Positions 50,395-59,200 of a DNA stretch of 64,000 nt are shown here, piece by piece. How positions within the stretch are numbered: position 1 is the first letter of the stretch; every line of letters begins with the position of its first letter. This stretch comes from Nocardia sp. alder85J (GTDB lineage Bacteria; Actinomycetota; Actinomycetes; Mycobacteriales; Mycobacteriaceae). Location of the stretch: positions 1 to 64,000 of the forward strand of contig NZ_JAIUCZ020000010.1 in NCBI RefSeq assembly GCF_020176955.2, in the 5' to 3' direction. The notes beneath the pieces are model-generated. The model saw nothing but the letters and a program-made list of their open reading frames with translations. It was not told the DNA's origin and ran no database searches. The position numbers and the translations under genes are program-made.

Positions 50395-52406
50395 GCCACC
50401 GCCTCCTCGGCCGCGACGGCCTCGCGGGCCTGCTCCTCGGCGAGCCGCTCCTCGTGGAATTCCATGCTGCGGCGGCGATCCGGCACCAGGCCCTCGGGCC
50501 GGAACCGCATCATCAGGATCAGCGTGATCGCGAACAACAGCAACTGCTTGTTCTCGAAGAACTGCAACTTCTCCGGCACCAGGTACAGGACGGCGGCGCC
50601 GAGCAGCGGGCCGCCGATCGTGCCCATGCCACCGAGCACGACCGCGGCCAGCAGGAAGGCCGAGTTCGGTGGCGCGGTCCCGGCGAACTGGTACTGGTCC
50701 GGTGTGACGGTGGTGGTCACGTGCGCCTGCACGGTCCCGGCCAGCCCGGCCAGGCTCGCGCCCAGGCCGAAGGCCAGCAGTTTGAGCCGGAATCCGTTGA
50801 TGCCCATGGCCGCCGCGGCCATCTCGTCCTCGCGGATGGCCACCCAGGCTCGGCCGATGCGCGAGTTGCGGACGTGCGCGTAGATCAGCGCCACCACCGC
50901 GATCAGCGCCACCAGCAGCAGGTAGTAGTTGCCGAACCGGGTCAGCGTGATGCCCAGCACGTGATGCGATCTCCCGAAGTCCCAGCCGAACAGGTCCAGA
51001 TCCGGGATCGCGGGAATTCCGTTGGGGCCGTTGGTGAGATCCGGCCCGGAGACGCCGTTGAGATTGTTCACCGTGATCCGGAAGATCTCGCCGAATCCGA
51101 GGGTGACGATGGCGAGATAGTCGCCGCGCAACCGCAGCGTCGGCGCGCCGATCAGCACGCCGAAGATCACCGCGACCACCGTGCCGAGCAGCGCCGCACC
51201 CCAGAACGGCAGGCTGACGTGCGCGAACCGGGAGAACGCCGACCCCGACACCAGCGCCGCCGAGTAGGCGCCGACGCCGAGGAAGGCGACATAACCCAGA
51301 TCCAGCAGCCCGGTGAGACCGACCACGATGTTGAGACCCAGTGCGGCGGTGCCGAAGACGAGGATGTTGTCGGCGGTCGTCGTGTAGGTGTCGTCGGTTT
51401 GCAGGATCACGAAGACCACCGCGGCCACCACGGTCGCCAGCCCGGTCGCGCCGCGATGCCGGGCGGTCAGCGCACTGAACCACGCGGTCAGCCCGGCCCG
51501 GGTCAGCGCCCACGCGGCGAAGCCGACCGCGAGCGCGTAGGCCAGGAACGCCTCGGTGTTGCCGGTGTCCAGCCCGTAGTCGAACAGCAGCATGGCGGCC
51601 GGCACCAGGAGGTAGATCGTGGCCAGTTCGACGATCGCCGGTCGCCGTCGTGCCGCCGCCATACCCTGCTGTGGCGCCGCGCCCGTGTTCTGCTGCCGCG
51701 CACCGGCTGTGTTCTGTTGCGGTGCCGCGGTTTTCCGCTGTGGTGCAGGAGCTGTGTGCTGTTGCGGCGTTGCAGCTGTGTTCTGCTGCGGCGCAGGCAC
51801 TGTGCCCTGTTGTGGCGCTGTGGCTGTATCCGGTTGCGGGCCCGCGGCTGTGCTCTGCTGTGGCACCGCGGCGGTATGCGGTTGCGGCGCCGCCGCGGTG
51901 TCGAGTAGTGGCGCTGCCGCTGTGGTCCGCTGTGTCGCTGCCGACGTGTTCGGTTGTGGCGCTGCGGTTGTGGTCCGCACCCCGGTGGACAGCCCGAAGA
52001 CGCCCGCGACGGCGGCGAGGGTGCCGATTCCGGCGACGGCCGCGCCCGGCTCCCAGTTGGCCACGCCGCCCAGTTCGACCGCGATGGCCAGCAGTGTGTA
52101 CCAGGTCGACGCGGCCAGCGCGAGGGTGAGCGCACGTAGCGGCCATGCGAATCCGCGCGGCGCGAGCACTCGGAGTCCGGGCACGCCGACCGCCCCCAGG
52201 GCGAAGAGCAGCACGACAAGCGCGGCCGCGAGGGTGATCAGCTGGTTGCCGCCGGGATATCCGGTCACGGTCAGATTGCCGGGGAACCGGCGGGTCCAGG
52301 TCCACGCGGTGAAGGTGGAGCCGAGCGCGACCAGCGCGCCGCCGAACACCAGCCCGTAGCCCAGCCGGGACGGTAACCCGTAGTGGGGGAGGGTGATTCG
52401 CTTCAT
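50391..52406 (-). CDS. livM: Branched-chain amino acid ABC permease LivM with octapeptide-repeat insertion
   Basis: 671 residues, about twice the usual length. The C-terminal 400 residues are a normal LivM permease (NIVVGLTGLLDLGYVAFLGVGAY; LRGDYLAIVTLGFGEI; RAWVAIREDEMAAAAMGIN). The N-terminal part holds four extra hydrophobic segments (to about residue 140) and then a low-complexity stretch, residues 146-252, made of about 13 imperfect eight-residue repeats with consensus APQQNTAA. The start overlaps the livH stop by four bases. The repeat may be an exposed loop; its function is unknown. Confidence 0.92.
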   Translation of the reverse strand: MKRITLPHYGLPSRLGYGLVFGGALVALGSTFTAWTWTRRFPGNLTVTGYPGGNQLITLAAALVVLLFALGAVGVPGLRVLAPRGFAWPLRALTLALAASTWYTLLAIAVELGGVANWEPGAAVAGIGTLAAVAGVFGLSTGVRTTTAAPQPNTSAATQRTTAAAPLLDTAAAPQPHTAAVPQQSTAAGPQPDTATAPQQGTVPAPQQNTAATPQQHTAPAPQRKTAAPQQNTAGARQQNTGAAPQQGMAAARRRPAIVELATIYLLVPAAMLLFDYGLDTGNTEAFLAYALAVGFAAWALTRAGLTAWFSALTARHRGATGLATVVAAVVFVILQTDDTYTTTADNILVFGTAALGLNIVVGLTGLLDLGYVAFLGVGAYSAALVSGSAFSRFAHVSLPFWGAALLGTVVAVIFGVLIGAPTLRLRGDYLAIVTLGFGEIFRITVNNLNGVSGPDLTNGPNGIPAIPDLDLFGWDFGRSHHVLGITLTRFGNYYLLLVALIAVVALIYAHVRNSRIGRAWVAIREDEMAAAAMGINGFRLKLLAFGLGASLAGLAGTVQAHVTTTVTPDQYQFAGTAPPNSAFLLAAVVLGGMGTIGGPLLGAAVLYLVPEKLQFFENKQLLLFAITLILMMRFRPEGLVPDRRRSMEFHEERLAEEQAREAVAAEEAVA
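51651..51971 (-). repeat. 24-bp tandem repeat array inside livM
   Basis: About 13 imperfect 24-base units encoding an APQQNTAA-like octapeptide, all in frame. Units differ at several positions, so the array is not freshly expanded. Confidence 0.8.
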
Positions 52407-53374
52407 GCCCGATCTCCCGCCGACTTCCCGACCAGCCCCTGCGGCCGCAGCAGCAATACCACGATCAGCACCACGAATGCCCACACATCGCTCCACGCGC
52501 CGCCGCCGAACTGCGCCACCGCGTGGATGTGCCCGAGCCCACCGGCGGCCAGCGACTCGACCACCCCGAGCACCAGGCCGCCGAGCATCGCGCCCTGCAC
52601 ACTGCCGATGCCGCCGAGCACCGCCGCGGTGAACGCCTTCAACCCGGCGATGAAGCCCATCCCGAAGCTGACCTGCCCGTACTTCAGGCCCTGGGCCAGG
52701 GCCGCGACGGCGGCCAGCGCCGCGCCGATCGCGAAGGCCAGCGCGATCAGCCGATCGGTGTCGATACCCATCAGCCGGGCGGCGTCCGGATCCAGGGCCG
52801 TCGCCCGCATCGCCCGGCCCAGCCGGGTGCGGGCGACGAACCAGGCCAGCGCCGCCATGCACACCGCCGCCAGCACCACCGTCACCACGTCGGCCCGCTG
52901 GATCACGATGCCGCCCAGCTGGATCGGGCTGCCCGGCAACTGCGGGAACACCTGTGGCTGCGAGGCGCCGAATGCCGCCTTCCCCGCGGCGTTCTTGCCC
53001 GGATAGAACAGAAAGGTCAACTGCTGCAACGCGATCGAGAGGCCGATCGCGGTGATCAGCGGCGCCAGCCGCGGCGCGTGCCGTAACGGCCGGTAGGCCA
53101 GTCGCTCCGCGGCCAGCGCGACCGAAACCGACACGCAGACACCGGCGATCAGCAGGATCGGCAGTACCAGCCACAGGTTCGCGTGGTGCAGCGCGGGCAC
53201 CCAGGTGTAGACGAACAGCGCGCCGAAACCGCCGAGCATGAAGATCTCGCCGTGCGCGAAGTTGATCAGCTGCGCGATGCCGTACACCATCGTGTAACCG
53301 ACCGCGATCAGGCCGTACAGGGCGCCGAGCACGACGCCGCCGGTCAGGAGCTGTAACAGCTCGGTGATGCTCAA
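52403..53374 (-). CDS. livH: Branched-chain amino acid ABC permease LivH
   Basis: 323 residues with the LivH hallmark YGLIAVGYTMVYGIAQLINFAHGEIFMLG, the EAA-like region RTRLGRAMRATALDPDAARLMGID and eight or so TM segments. The start is TTG with GGAGG eight bases upstream. It forms the channel with LivM. The expected substrate-binding gene upstream is truncated. Confidence 0.93.
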   Translation of the reverse strand: MSITELLQLLTGGVVLGALYGLIAVGYTMVYGIAQLINFAHGEIFMLGGFGALFVYTWVPALHHANLWLVLPILLIAGVCVSVSVALAAERLAYRPLRHAPRLAPLITAIGLSIALQQLTFLFYPGKNAAGKAAFGASQPQVFPQLPGSPIQLGGIVIQRADVVTVVLAAVCMAALAWFVARTRLGRAMRATALDPDAARLMGIDTDRLIALAFAIGAALAAVAALAQGLKYGQVSFGMGFIAGLKAFTAAVLGGIGSVQGAMLGGLVLGVVESLAAGGLGHIHAVAQFGGGAWSDVWAFVVLIVVLLLRPQGLVGKSAGDRA

Positions 53375-53494
53375 GAGGTGGTCCTCCGTGGATCGAACGA
53401 GGCGTGCGGGCCACGCATGGGTGCGGACAGCCGGATCCCGCCGCCCCGGCAGGTGCGACGGGATCCGGGCTCAGCGGCCGGTCGGCGGGTAGCC

Positions 53495-53570
53495 GGTCAC
53501 CGCGCGACCGCGCACATCGGTCACCGCGCGACCGCGCACATCGGTCACCGCGCGGCCGTGCCTGCGGCTC
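53495..53570. repeat. Short tandem repeat downstream of the truncated livK
   Basis: A 24-base unit beginning GGTCACCGCGCGACCGC is present twice exactly, followed by a degenerate third copy and the related livK 3' end. The array seems to have grown from the last codons of livK. Confidence 0.7.
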
Positions 53571-53964
53571 ACTGCGCGACCGTGCCCACGGTCGTCCACT
53601 TGCCGTCCTTGACGGTGTTCATGACCATGGTGCGGTTGGTGGTGTCGCCGTACTGGTCGAATGCCACCGGGCCGGTCAGGCCGGGGAAATTCACCTGCTG
53701 CACGGCCGCGACGATCGCCGCGCGGTCCGGCACCTTGCCGCCGTTCGCCGCCGTCGCGGCCTTGATGCCCTGGAGGATGGCGGTGGTGGCGTCGTAGGAG
53801 TACGGGCCGAAGATGCCGTACGGCTCGGCGTACGCGGCGGCCTTGTAGGCGTCGATGAATGCCTGCTGATCGGCGGTCTTGCCGATCGGCGCCCCGGCGG
53901 TGACGACGTCGTCGCACACGGCGAGCAGCGGCACGCCCACTCGGGCCACATCCTTGATGTGCAC
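53569..53964 (-). pseudogene. Truncated substrate-binding protein (LivK C-terminal remnant)
   Basis: 131 residues. The last 105 match the C-terminal lobe of LivK-type binding proteins (DQQAFIDAYKAAAYAEPYGIFGPYSYDATTAILQGIKAA ... GPVAFDQYGD). The signal peptide and most of both lobes are missing. The remnant nevertheless has a clean GTG start with AAGGAG six bases upstream. Its first residues, MHIKDVARVGVP, look like the opening of a LacI-type DNA-binding helix, so a deletion may have fused a regulator start to the livK end. It heads the livHMGF operon. It cannot bind ligand as a normal periplasmic protein. Confidence 0.75.
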
Positions 53965-54166
53965 TGTTATCTCCTTCAGGTACGAACAATGCACGGACCC
54001 ATAAGCGCCGGAGCGGCCGGGAATTCTGTCATTTCGGACAACATTCCTGCGAAGGAGATGTCCGACCGGACATAGATTTCGGATGTACGGATCGTTCGGA
54101 TAGGTTGGAGCGGAACGGGATCCGAAGGTCGCGAAACTGTGCGCCCGCTGTGCGCAGCATACGGAA

Positions 54167-54196
54167 CAGAGGGCCCGGTGGTCACCGGGCCCTCTG
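54167..54196 (-). terminator. Terminator after the proline dehydrogenase gene
   Basis: CAGAGGGCCCGGTG-GT-CACCGGGCCCTCTG, 14-bp perfect arms, about 110 bases past the end of the 54304 gene. The rest of the 53965-54303 gap holds no gene. Confidence 0.75.
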
Positions 54197-54303
54197 CTGG
54201 AATCCGAACTCGCTTGCGGCGAGCCGATTTTCGATTGTGCTCAGGATTTGCGGCAGATATTTCGCTGTGTTGCGGCAGGTTTCGCCGCGGTGACGCGACC
54301 CGC

Positions 54304-55281
54304 TCAGCCCTGTGCGGTGGCCGCGCGCAGGAAGAACGACAGGTTCGCCGGTCGTTCCGCCAAGCGCCGCACCAGATAGCCGTACCACTGATCGCCGAAC
54401 GGGACGTACACCCGCATCCGCTGTCCCAGGTCCACCAGCCGGGCCTGTTCGGCGGGCCGGACGCCGTAGAGCATCTGGAATTCGAACTCGTCGCGGCTGC
54501 GCCCGGCCGCGGTCGCCAGCAGCGCCGCCGCCTCGATCATCGCCGGATCGTGCGTGGCGACCATCGGATACCCCTTGCCCGCCATCAGGATTCGCAGGCA
54601 GCGCAGATACGAGTCGGACACCTCGCCGGGCCGCTGGTACGCCACGGTCTCCGGTTCCCGGTACGCGCCCTTGCACAATCGGATGCGCGCGCCCTCGGCG
54701 GCGAAGTCCCGGCAGTCCGCCTCGGTGCGGCGCAGATAGGCCTGGAGCACCGTGCCGACGGTGTCCGGGTGGTCGTGCCGCAGTTGGCGCACGGTCGCCA
54801 GCGTGGCGTCGGTGGTGGTGTGGTTCTCCGCGTCGACGGTCACCCACATCCCGGCGGCCTCCGCGGCCGCCGCGACGAGCCGGGCGTTGCCCAGGGCGAC
54901 GGCGTGCCCGTTGCCGGGCAGTGCCTGGCCGAGCGCGGACAGCTTCAGCGACACCTCCAGCGGCCGCGCCGCGGGCTCCGAATCCTGGTGTGGCAGACCG
55001 GCCAGCACCTCGATCAACGCCAGGTACTGGTCCACCACCCGCCGCGCCCGCACCGGGTCGGTGGTGTCCTCGCCGAGGTAGTCGACCGAGACGAACCTGT
55101 TCTCCCGCACCAGGTCTCGGACCGCGGCCAGCGCGGCGTCCCGGGTCGGTCCGGCCACGAACCGGTCGACCACCCGCCGGGTCGCGGGCATCCGGGTCAG
55201 GCCCCGCTCCAGGCGCCGGGACCGGGCCGCGCTCAGCAGCAGCGGGCGCAGCGGACGCGCCAGCACACCCGCCGCGCTCAT
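54304..55281 (-). CDS. putB: Proline dehydrogenase
   Basis: 325 residues of the monofunctional PRODH family: VSLKLSALGQ, VTVDAENHTTTD, RIRLCKGAYREPE (FAD/proline site), VATHDPAMIEAA, FEFQMLYGVR and RVYVPFGDQWYGYLVRRLAERP. It oxidises proline to pyrroline-5-carboxylate with FAD. The ATG overlaps the P5C dehydrogenase stop (ATGA), so the two enzymes are translationally coupled, which suits channelling of the unstable intermediate. Confidence 0.96.
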   Translation of the reverse strand: MSAAGVLARPLRPLLLSAARSRRLERGLTRMPATRRVVDRFVAGPTRDAALAAVRDLVRENRFVSVDYLGEDTTDPVRARRVVDQYLALIEVLAGLPHQDSEPAARPLEVSLKLSALGQALPGNGHAVALGNARLVAAAAEAAGMWVTVDAENHTTTDATLATVRQLRHDHPDTVGTVLQAYLRRTEADCRDFAAEGARIRLCKGAYREPETVAYQRPGEVSDSYLRCLRILMAGKGYPMVATHDPAMIEAAALLATAAGRSRDEFEFQMLYGVRPAEQARLVDLGQRMRVYVPFGDQWYGYLVRRLAERPANLSFFLRAATAQG

Positions 55282-56933
55282 CGCCCGGCCTCGCCGTCGG
55301 GCTCCTGATGCGGATATCCGTCGCTGGTCGCGGGCACGAAGGTCTCCTTGATCGACCGCGGCGACACCCAGCGCAGCAGGTTCAGCGGGGATCCGGCCTT
55401 GTCGTTGGTGCCGGAGGCGCGGCCGCCGCCGAAGGGCTGCTGGCCGACCACCGCGCCGGTCGGCTTGTCGTTGACGTAGAAGTTGCCCGCGGTGAAACGC
55501 AGTGCGGTGCTCGCGATATCGATCGCGGCCCGGTCCTGCGCCAGGATCGCGCCGGTGAGCGCGTACTTCGATCCGGCGTCGACCAGGCCCAGTACGTCGG
55601 TGAAGGCGTCCGGCCGATCGTCGTCGTAGACGTGCAGCGACAGGATCGGCCCGAAGTATTCGGTGTGGAACGCCTCGTCGGTGGGATCCTCGCCGACCAG
55701 CAGGGTGGGCTCCACGAAATAGCCGACCCGGTCGTCGTAGGTACCGCCGGTCGCGATGGTCAGGGTCGCGGTCGCCTTGGCCCGGTCGATGGCCGCCGCA
55801 TTGCGCTCGAACGCGCGGCGGTCGATGACCGCGCCGCCGAAGTTGCCGAAATCGGTGACGTCGCCGTAGGTCAGCGCGCCGATCCGGTCGACCAGTTCCG
55901 CGCCGACGCGCGACCACAGCGACTTCGGGACGAAGGCGCGGGAGGCCGCCGAACATTTCTGGCCCTGATATTCGTACGCGCCGCGGACCAGGGCGGTGAG
56001 CAGCGCCTGCGGATCCGCCGACGGATGCGCGAGCACGAAATCCTTGCCACCGGTCTCGCCGACCAGCCGGGGGTAGCCGTCGTAGTGGTCGATCCGGTTG
56101 CCGACCTCCCGCCACAGGTGCTGGAAGGTGGCGGTCGAGCCGGTGAAGTGGATGCCGGCCAGCCGCGGATCGTCCAGCACCACGTCCGAGACCTCGGGCC
56201 CGTGACCGTGCACCAGATTGATCACCCCCGGCGGCAGTCCGGCCGCCTCCAGCAGCAGCATCGTCTGATGCGCCGCCAGCGCCTGGGTGGTCGACGGCTT
56301 CCACACCACGGTGTTGCCCATCAGCGCGGGCGCGGTCGGCAGGTTGGCGGCGATCGCGGTGAAGTTGAACGGCGTGACGGCGTAGACGAAGCCCTCCAGC
56401 GGCCGGTGGTCGGTGCGGTTCCACACCCCCGCCGCGGATATCGGCTGCCCGGCCAGGATCTGCCGGGCGAAGTGCACATTGAACCGCCAGAAGTCGACCA
56501 GCTCACAGGACGCGTCGATCTCCGCCTGATAGGGCGATTTGGACTGCCCGAGCATGGTGGCCGCGGCCACGGTCTCCCGCCACGGGCCCGCCAGCAGATC
56601 GGCGGCGCGCAGGAAGATCGCGGCCCGTTCGTCGAAGGGCAGGGCCCGCCACGCCGGCGCGGCGGCCGCGGCGGAGTCGACGGCATCACGGGCGTCGCCG
56701 GATTCGGCCATCGCGACGGTGCCCAGGACCGCGTCGTGCCGGTGCGGCTGCACGACCTCGACCCGGGGGCCGGAGCCGTGCCGGTGGCGACCGGCGATGA
56801 CGTGCGGTATCTCGATGGGATCGGCGGACAGAGCGGTGAGTGCGGCCCGGAGCCTGGTTCGCTCGGGCGTCCCGGGAGCGTACGAATGCACGGGTTCGTT
56901 GGCCGGTACGGGGACCGTCGTGATCGCGTCCAT
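55278..56933 (-). CDS. pruA: 1-pyrroline-5-carboxylate dehydrogenase
   Basis: 551 residues of the aldehyde dehydrogenase superfamily, group found with monofunctional PRODH. It has the catalytic Cys in YQGQKCSAASR, general base Glu in LVGETGGKDF, NAD loop FTGSTATFQHLW, and C-terminal NFYVNDKPTGAVVGQQPFGG. It oxidises glutamate semialdehyde to glutamate with NAD. The ATG at 56933 gives the family N-terminus; no good ribosome-binding site is visible. It is divergent from the PucR-type regulator. Confidence 0.96.
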   Translation of the reverse strand: MDAITTVPVPANEPVHSYAPGTPERTRLRAALTALSADPIEIPHVIAGRHRHGSGPRVEVVQPHRHDAVLGTVAMAESGDARDAVDSAAAAAPAWRALPFDERAAIFLRAADLLAGPWRETVAAATMLGQSKSPYQAEIDASCELVDFWRFNVHFARQILAGQPISAAGVWNRTDHRPLEGFVYAVTPFNFTAIAANLPTAPALMGNTVVWKPSTTQALAAHQTMLLLEAAGLPPGVINLVHGHGPEVSDVVLDDPRLAGIHFTGSTATFQHLWREVGNRIDHYDGYPRLVGETGGKDFVLAHPSADPQALLTALVRGAYEYQGQKCSAASRAFVPKSLWSRVGAELVDRIGALTYGDVTDFGNFGGAVIDRRAFERNAAAIDRAKATATLTIATGGTYDDRVGYFVEPTLLVGEDPTDEAFHTEYFGPILSLHVYDDDRPDAFTDVLGLVDAGSKYALTGAILAQDRAAIDIASTALRFTAGNFYVNDKPTGAVVGQQPFGGGRASGTNDKAGSPLNLLRWVSPRSIKETFVPATSDGYPHQEPDGEAGR

Positions 56934-57012
56934 GCCTGGTAGGAAACACCCTCGGCGGCCCCGGTGTGTTGTTCTATCGTACGAATTGCAGGGTGTGTCT
57001 TCGTCCAGTTGA

Positions 57013-58686
57013 ATGAAAAGGGTGCCGAGGTTCCTGTCCCTGTCCGAGCTGCTGTCGTCGCTGACCAACTCGGTGGCCACGCTGGTCGACGCGCCGGCCG
57101 GTGCCGATGTGGTGGTCGATCAGGTGGCCTTCCTGGACGCGGGCGATCTCATGATGGACCTGCCTCCGGGTCAGCCGCTCGCCGAGGCGTATCTCCAGGT
57201 CGGTGTCGGCGATCGGGAGGCCACGCAGTGGCTGTGCGCGCTCGCGCGGGAATGCCCGGCGGCGGACCGGCCCCGGGTGCTGTTCTCCAAATCGGTCACC
57301 CCGGAGTTGCGGGCCGCCGCGGCGGAGGCGGGGATCGCGCTGGTCGCGGTGCATCCGCAGGCCCGGTGGGAGATGGTGTACTCGCTGATCGACCGCATCA
57401 CCGGGCACAGCGCGGGCGCCGCCACGGCCGAGCAGCCGCCCGCGCTGGACACCGACCTGTTCGGGCTGGCCCAATCGGTGGCGGCGTCCACCCGTGGCCT
57501 GGTCAGCATCGAGGACGATCAGTTCCGAGTGCTGGCCTATTCGGCGGACAACGCCGCCACCGCGGATCCGGTCCGCCGGCTGTCGGTGCTGGGCCGGCAG
57601 GGGCCGTCCGGCTATATGCGCTGGTTGCAGCGCGAGGGCGTGTTCGACCGGCTGCGCAATTCCGGCGACACCATCGAGGTGCCACCACAGCCGGAGTGGG
57701 AGACCCGGCGGCGGATCGCCATCGGGATCCGGGAACCGGGCCGCCACGGCGGCCGCTCGCCCGCGGTGCTCGGCACCATCTGGGTGCAGGAGGGCGGGGA
57801 GCCGCTGGATCCGGACAGTCCGCACACGTTGCGCGGCGCCGCCTCCATCGCCGCGCGGGTCATCTGGCGTGCCCGCCGCGCCCCGACCAGCGACGCGCTG
57901 CTGATCCAGCGGCTGTTCGGCGCGCACGGCGGCGGCGTCGACGTCGCGGCCTTCGCCCACCACTTCGGCGTCCACGCGGACGGGCCCGCGGCGGTGGTGG
58001 GCTTCGCCCGCTGCGCGGAGGCGGACGAGGACGACGAGGTGATGCAGCGCGCGATCGTGACCCTGCGGTTGCACGCCAGCGCGTTCCGGCAGGACTGCCT
58101 CACCACGCTGATCGGACCGCGGCTGTATGTGCTGTTCCCGGAACATCATTCGGTGGACCGGGTGGCCTCCTGGGCGCGGCAGGTGATCGGCCGGCTCGGC
58201 GAGCACTTCGCCCTGGAACTGCGCGGCGCGATCGCGGCGCCGGTCGAGGGCCTCGCCGATGTGACCCGGGCCCGCGCCGAGGTGGACCGGGTGCTGGACC
58301 GCACCACGGAACTGCCCGGCGCGGAGGCGGTCACGACGCTGGCGCGGTCCCGCACCACCGTGCTGCTCGCGGAGATCCTGGCCGCGGTCGGCGAGCGCGC
58401 GGATCTCCAGGACCCGCGGGTGGATCTGCTGGTCGACTACGACCGCCGGTATTCCGCCCAGTTGTGCCAGAGTCTGGACGCCTACCTGCGGCGATACGGC
58501 GATGTCCGATCCGCCGCCGCCGACCTCGGCATCCACCCCAACACGCTGCGCTACCGCATCCGCCGCGCCGCCGATCTCATGGGCATCGACCTGGACTCCG
58601 CCGCCGACCGGCTGCTGCTGGAGATCCAGCTGGCCGCGCGCCGCGCCGGATCGGGCGAACAGCCACCCGAGGGCGGGCGATCGTGA
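57013..58686 (+). CDS. PucR-family transcriptional regulator of proline use
   Basis: 557 residues: an N-terminal PucR ligand-binding region (VVVDQVAFLDAGDLMMD), a middle GGDEF-like domain and a C-terminal helix-turn-helix (SLDAYLRRYGDVRSAAADLGIHPNTLRYRIRRA). The divergent position beside the P5C and proline dehydrogenases, 79 bases apart, makes it the likely proline-responsive activator, as PruC-type regulators are in mycobacteria. A TATCGT -10-like hexamer lies at 56975-56980. Start ATG at 57013, with a GTG three codons later possible. Confidence 0.9.
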   Translation: MKRVPRFLSLSELLSSLTNSVATLVDAPAGADVVVDQVAFLDAGDLMMDLPPGQPLAEAYLQVGVGDREATQWLCALARECPAADRPRVLFSKSVTPELRAAAAEAGIALVAVHPQARWEMVYSLIDRITGHSAGAATAEQPPALDTDLFGLAQSVAASTRGLVSIEDDQFRVLAYSADNAATADPVRRLSVLGRQGPSGYMRWLQREGVFDRLRNSGDTIEVPPQPEWETRRRIAIGIREPGRHGGRSPAVLGTIWVQEGGEPLDPDSPHTLRGAASIAARVIWRARRAPTSDALLIQRLFGAHGGGVDVAAFAHHFGVHADGPAAVVGFARCAEADEDDEVMQRAIVTLRLHASAFRQDCLTTLIGPRLYVLFPEHHSVDRVASWARQVIGRLGEHFALELRGAIAAPVEGLADVTRARAEVDRVLDRTTELPGAEAVTTLARSRTTVLLAEILAAVGERADLQDPRVDLLVDYDRRYSAQLCQSLDAYLRRYGDVRSAAADLGIHPNTLRYRIRRAADLMGIDLDSAADRLLLEIQLAARRAGSGEQPPEGGRS

Positions 58687-58985
58687 GTGCTCGCATCGAG
58701 GTCCGGCACTCCCATCTGTTCCCCGGTCTGGTACTCGAATCCGACTGCACGGCAGAGGAATTCGAGATCCACTTCGGTGACGGCGGTCGCACGCGCGCAA
58801 TCGTGCTGCACGATCCGGCGGGCCGGGCCGCGCTGGCGGTCGACCCCTACGTCACCGTCGCCGGTACCCGAATCCCCGCCCGGCTGTGGCCGATCCGAAC
58901 GTTGTGTGCCGAAGGCGGCCTGCGGTTGCGGCTCGGCCGCGCCCTCCCCGCCGGACCGGCCGCGCCGAACGAGGATTCGCCCTGA
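58683..58985 (+). CDS. Small hypothetical protein coupled to the PucR regulator
   Basis: 100 residues. The GTG start overlaps the regulator stop (GTGA). Predicted mostly beta (IEVRHSHLFPGLVLES; RAIVLHDPAGRAALAVDPYVTVAG) with high third-position GC. No domain recognised and no membrane segment. Co-translation suggests a helper of the regulator or of proline metabolism; that is inference. Confidence 0.68.
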   Translation: MSARIEVRHSHLFPGLVLESDCTAEEFEIHFGDGGRTRAIVLHDPAGRAALAVDPYVTVAGTRIPARLWPIRTLCAEGGLRLRLGRALPAGPAAPNEDSP

Positions 58986-59097
58986 TCGCGGACTGCGCTC
59001 ACGGTCGTGGCCGGCGCTCGGCGCGCGCAACCGGCGGCGATCGCGAATGATCATGGTTTACGCGCAGTTACGGCTCGGTTAGGGGTATCGGTACGTC

Positions 59098-59126
59098 TTG
59101 ACGGTGCATGCGACTCTGTATACAGT
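59098..59126 (+). promoter_or_regulatory. Promoter with operator for the amino-acid ABC operon
   Basis: TTGACG, 17 bases, TACAGT: a near-consensus sigma-A promoter about 75 bases before the binding-protein start. The palindrome CTGTATACAG (59116-59125) overlaps the -10 box, so a repressor bound there would block transcription. The same core occurs before the GntR gene at 61921. Confidence 0.7.
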
Positions 59127-59200
59127 CTCGCGTACGACGTGGTGTGTGACTCCGCGCACGGGCTGCGGTGGCCACGTTCTCGAGCTGTGCAGGAGAGATG

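Noticed and set aside
51619..52359. Plus-strand Cys/Ala/Val-rich frames opposite the livM repeat
   Set aside because: They are reverse-strand shadows of the octapeptide array, without start signals or domains.
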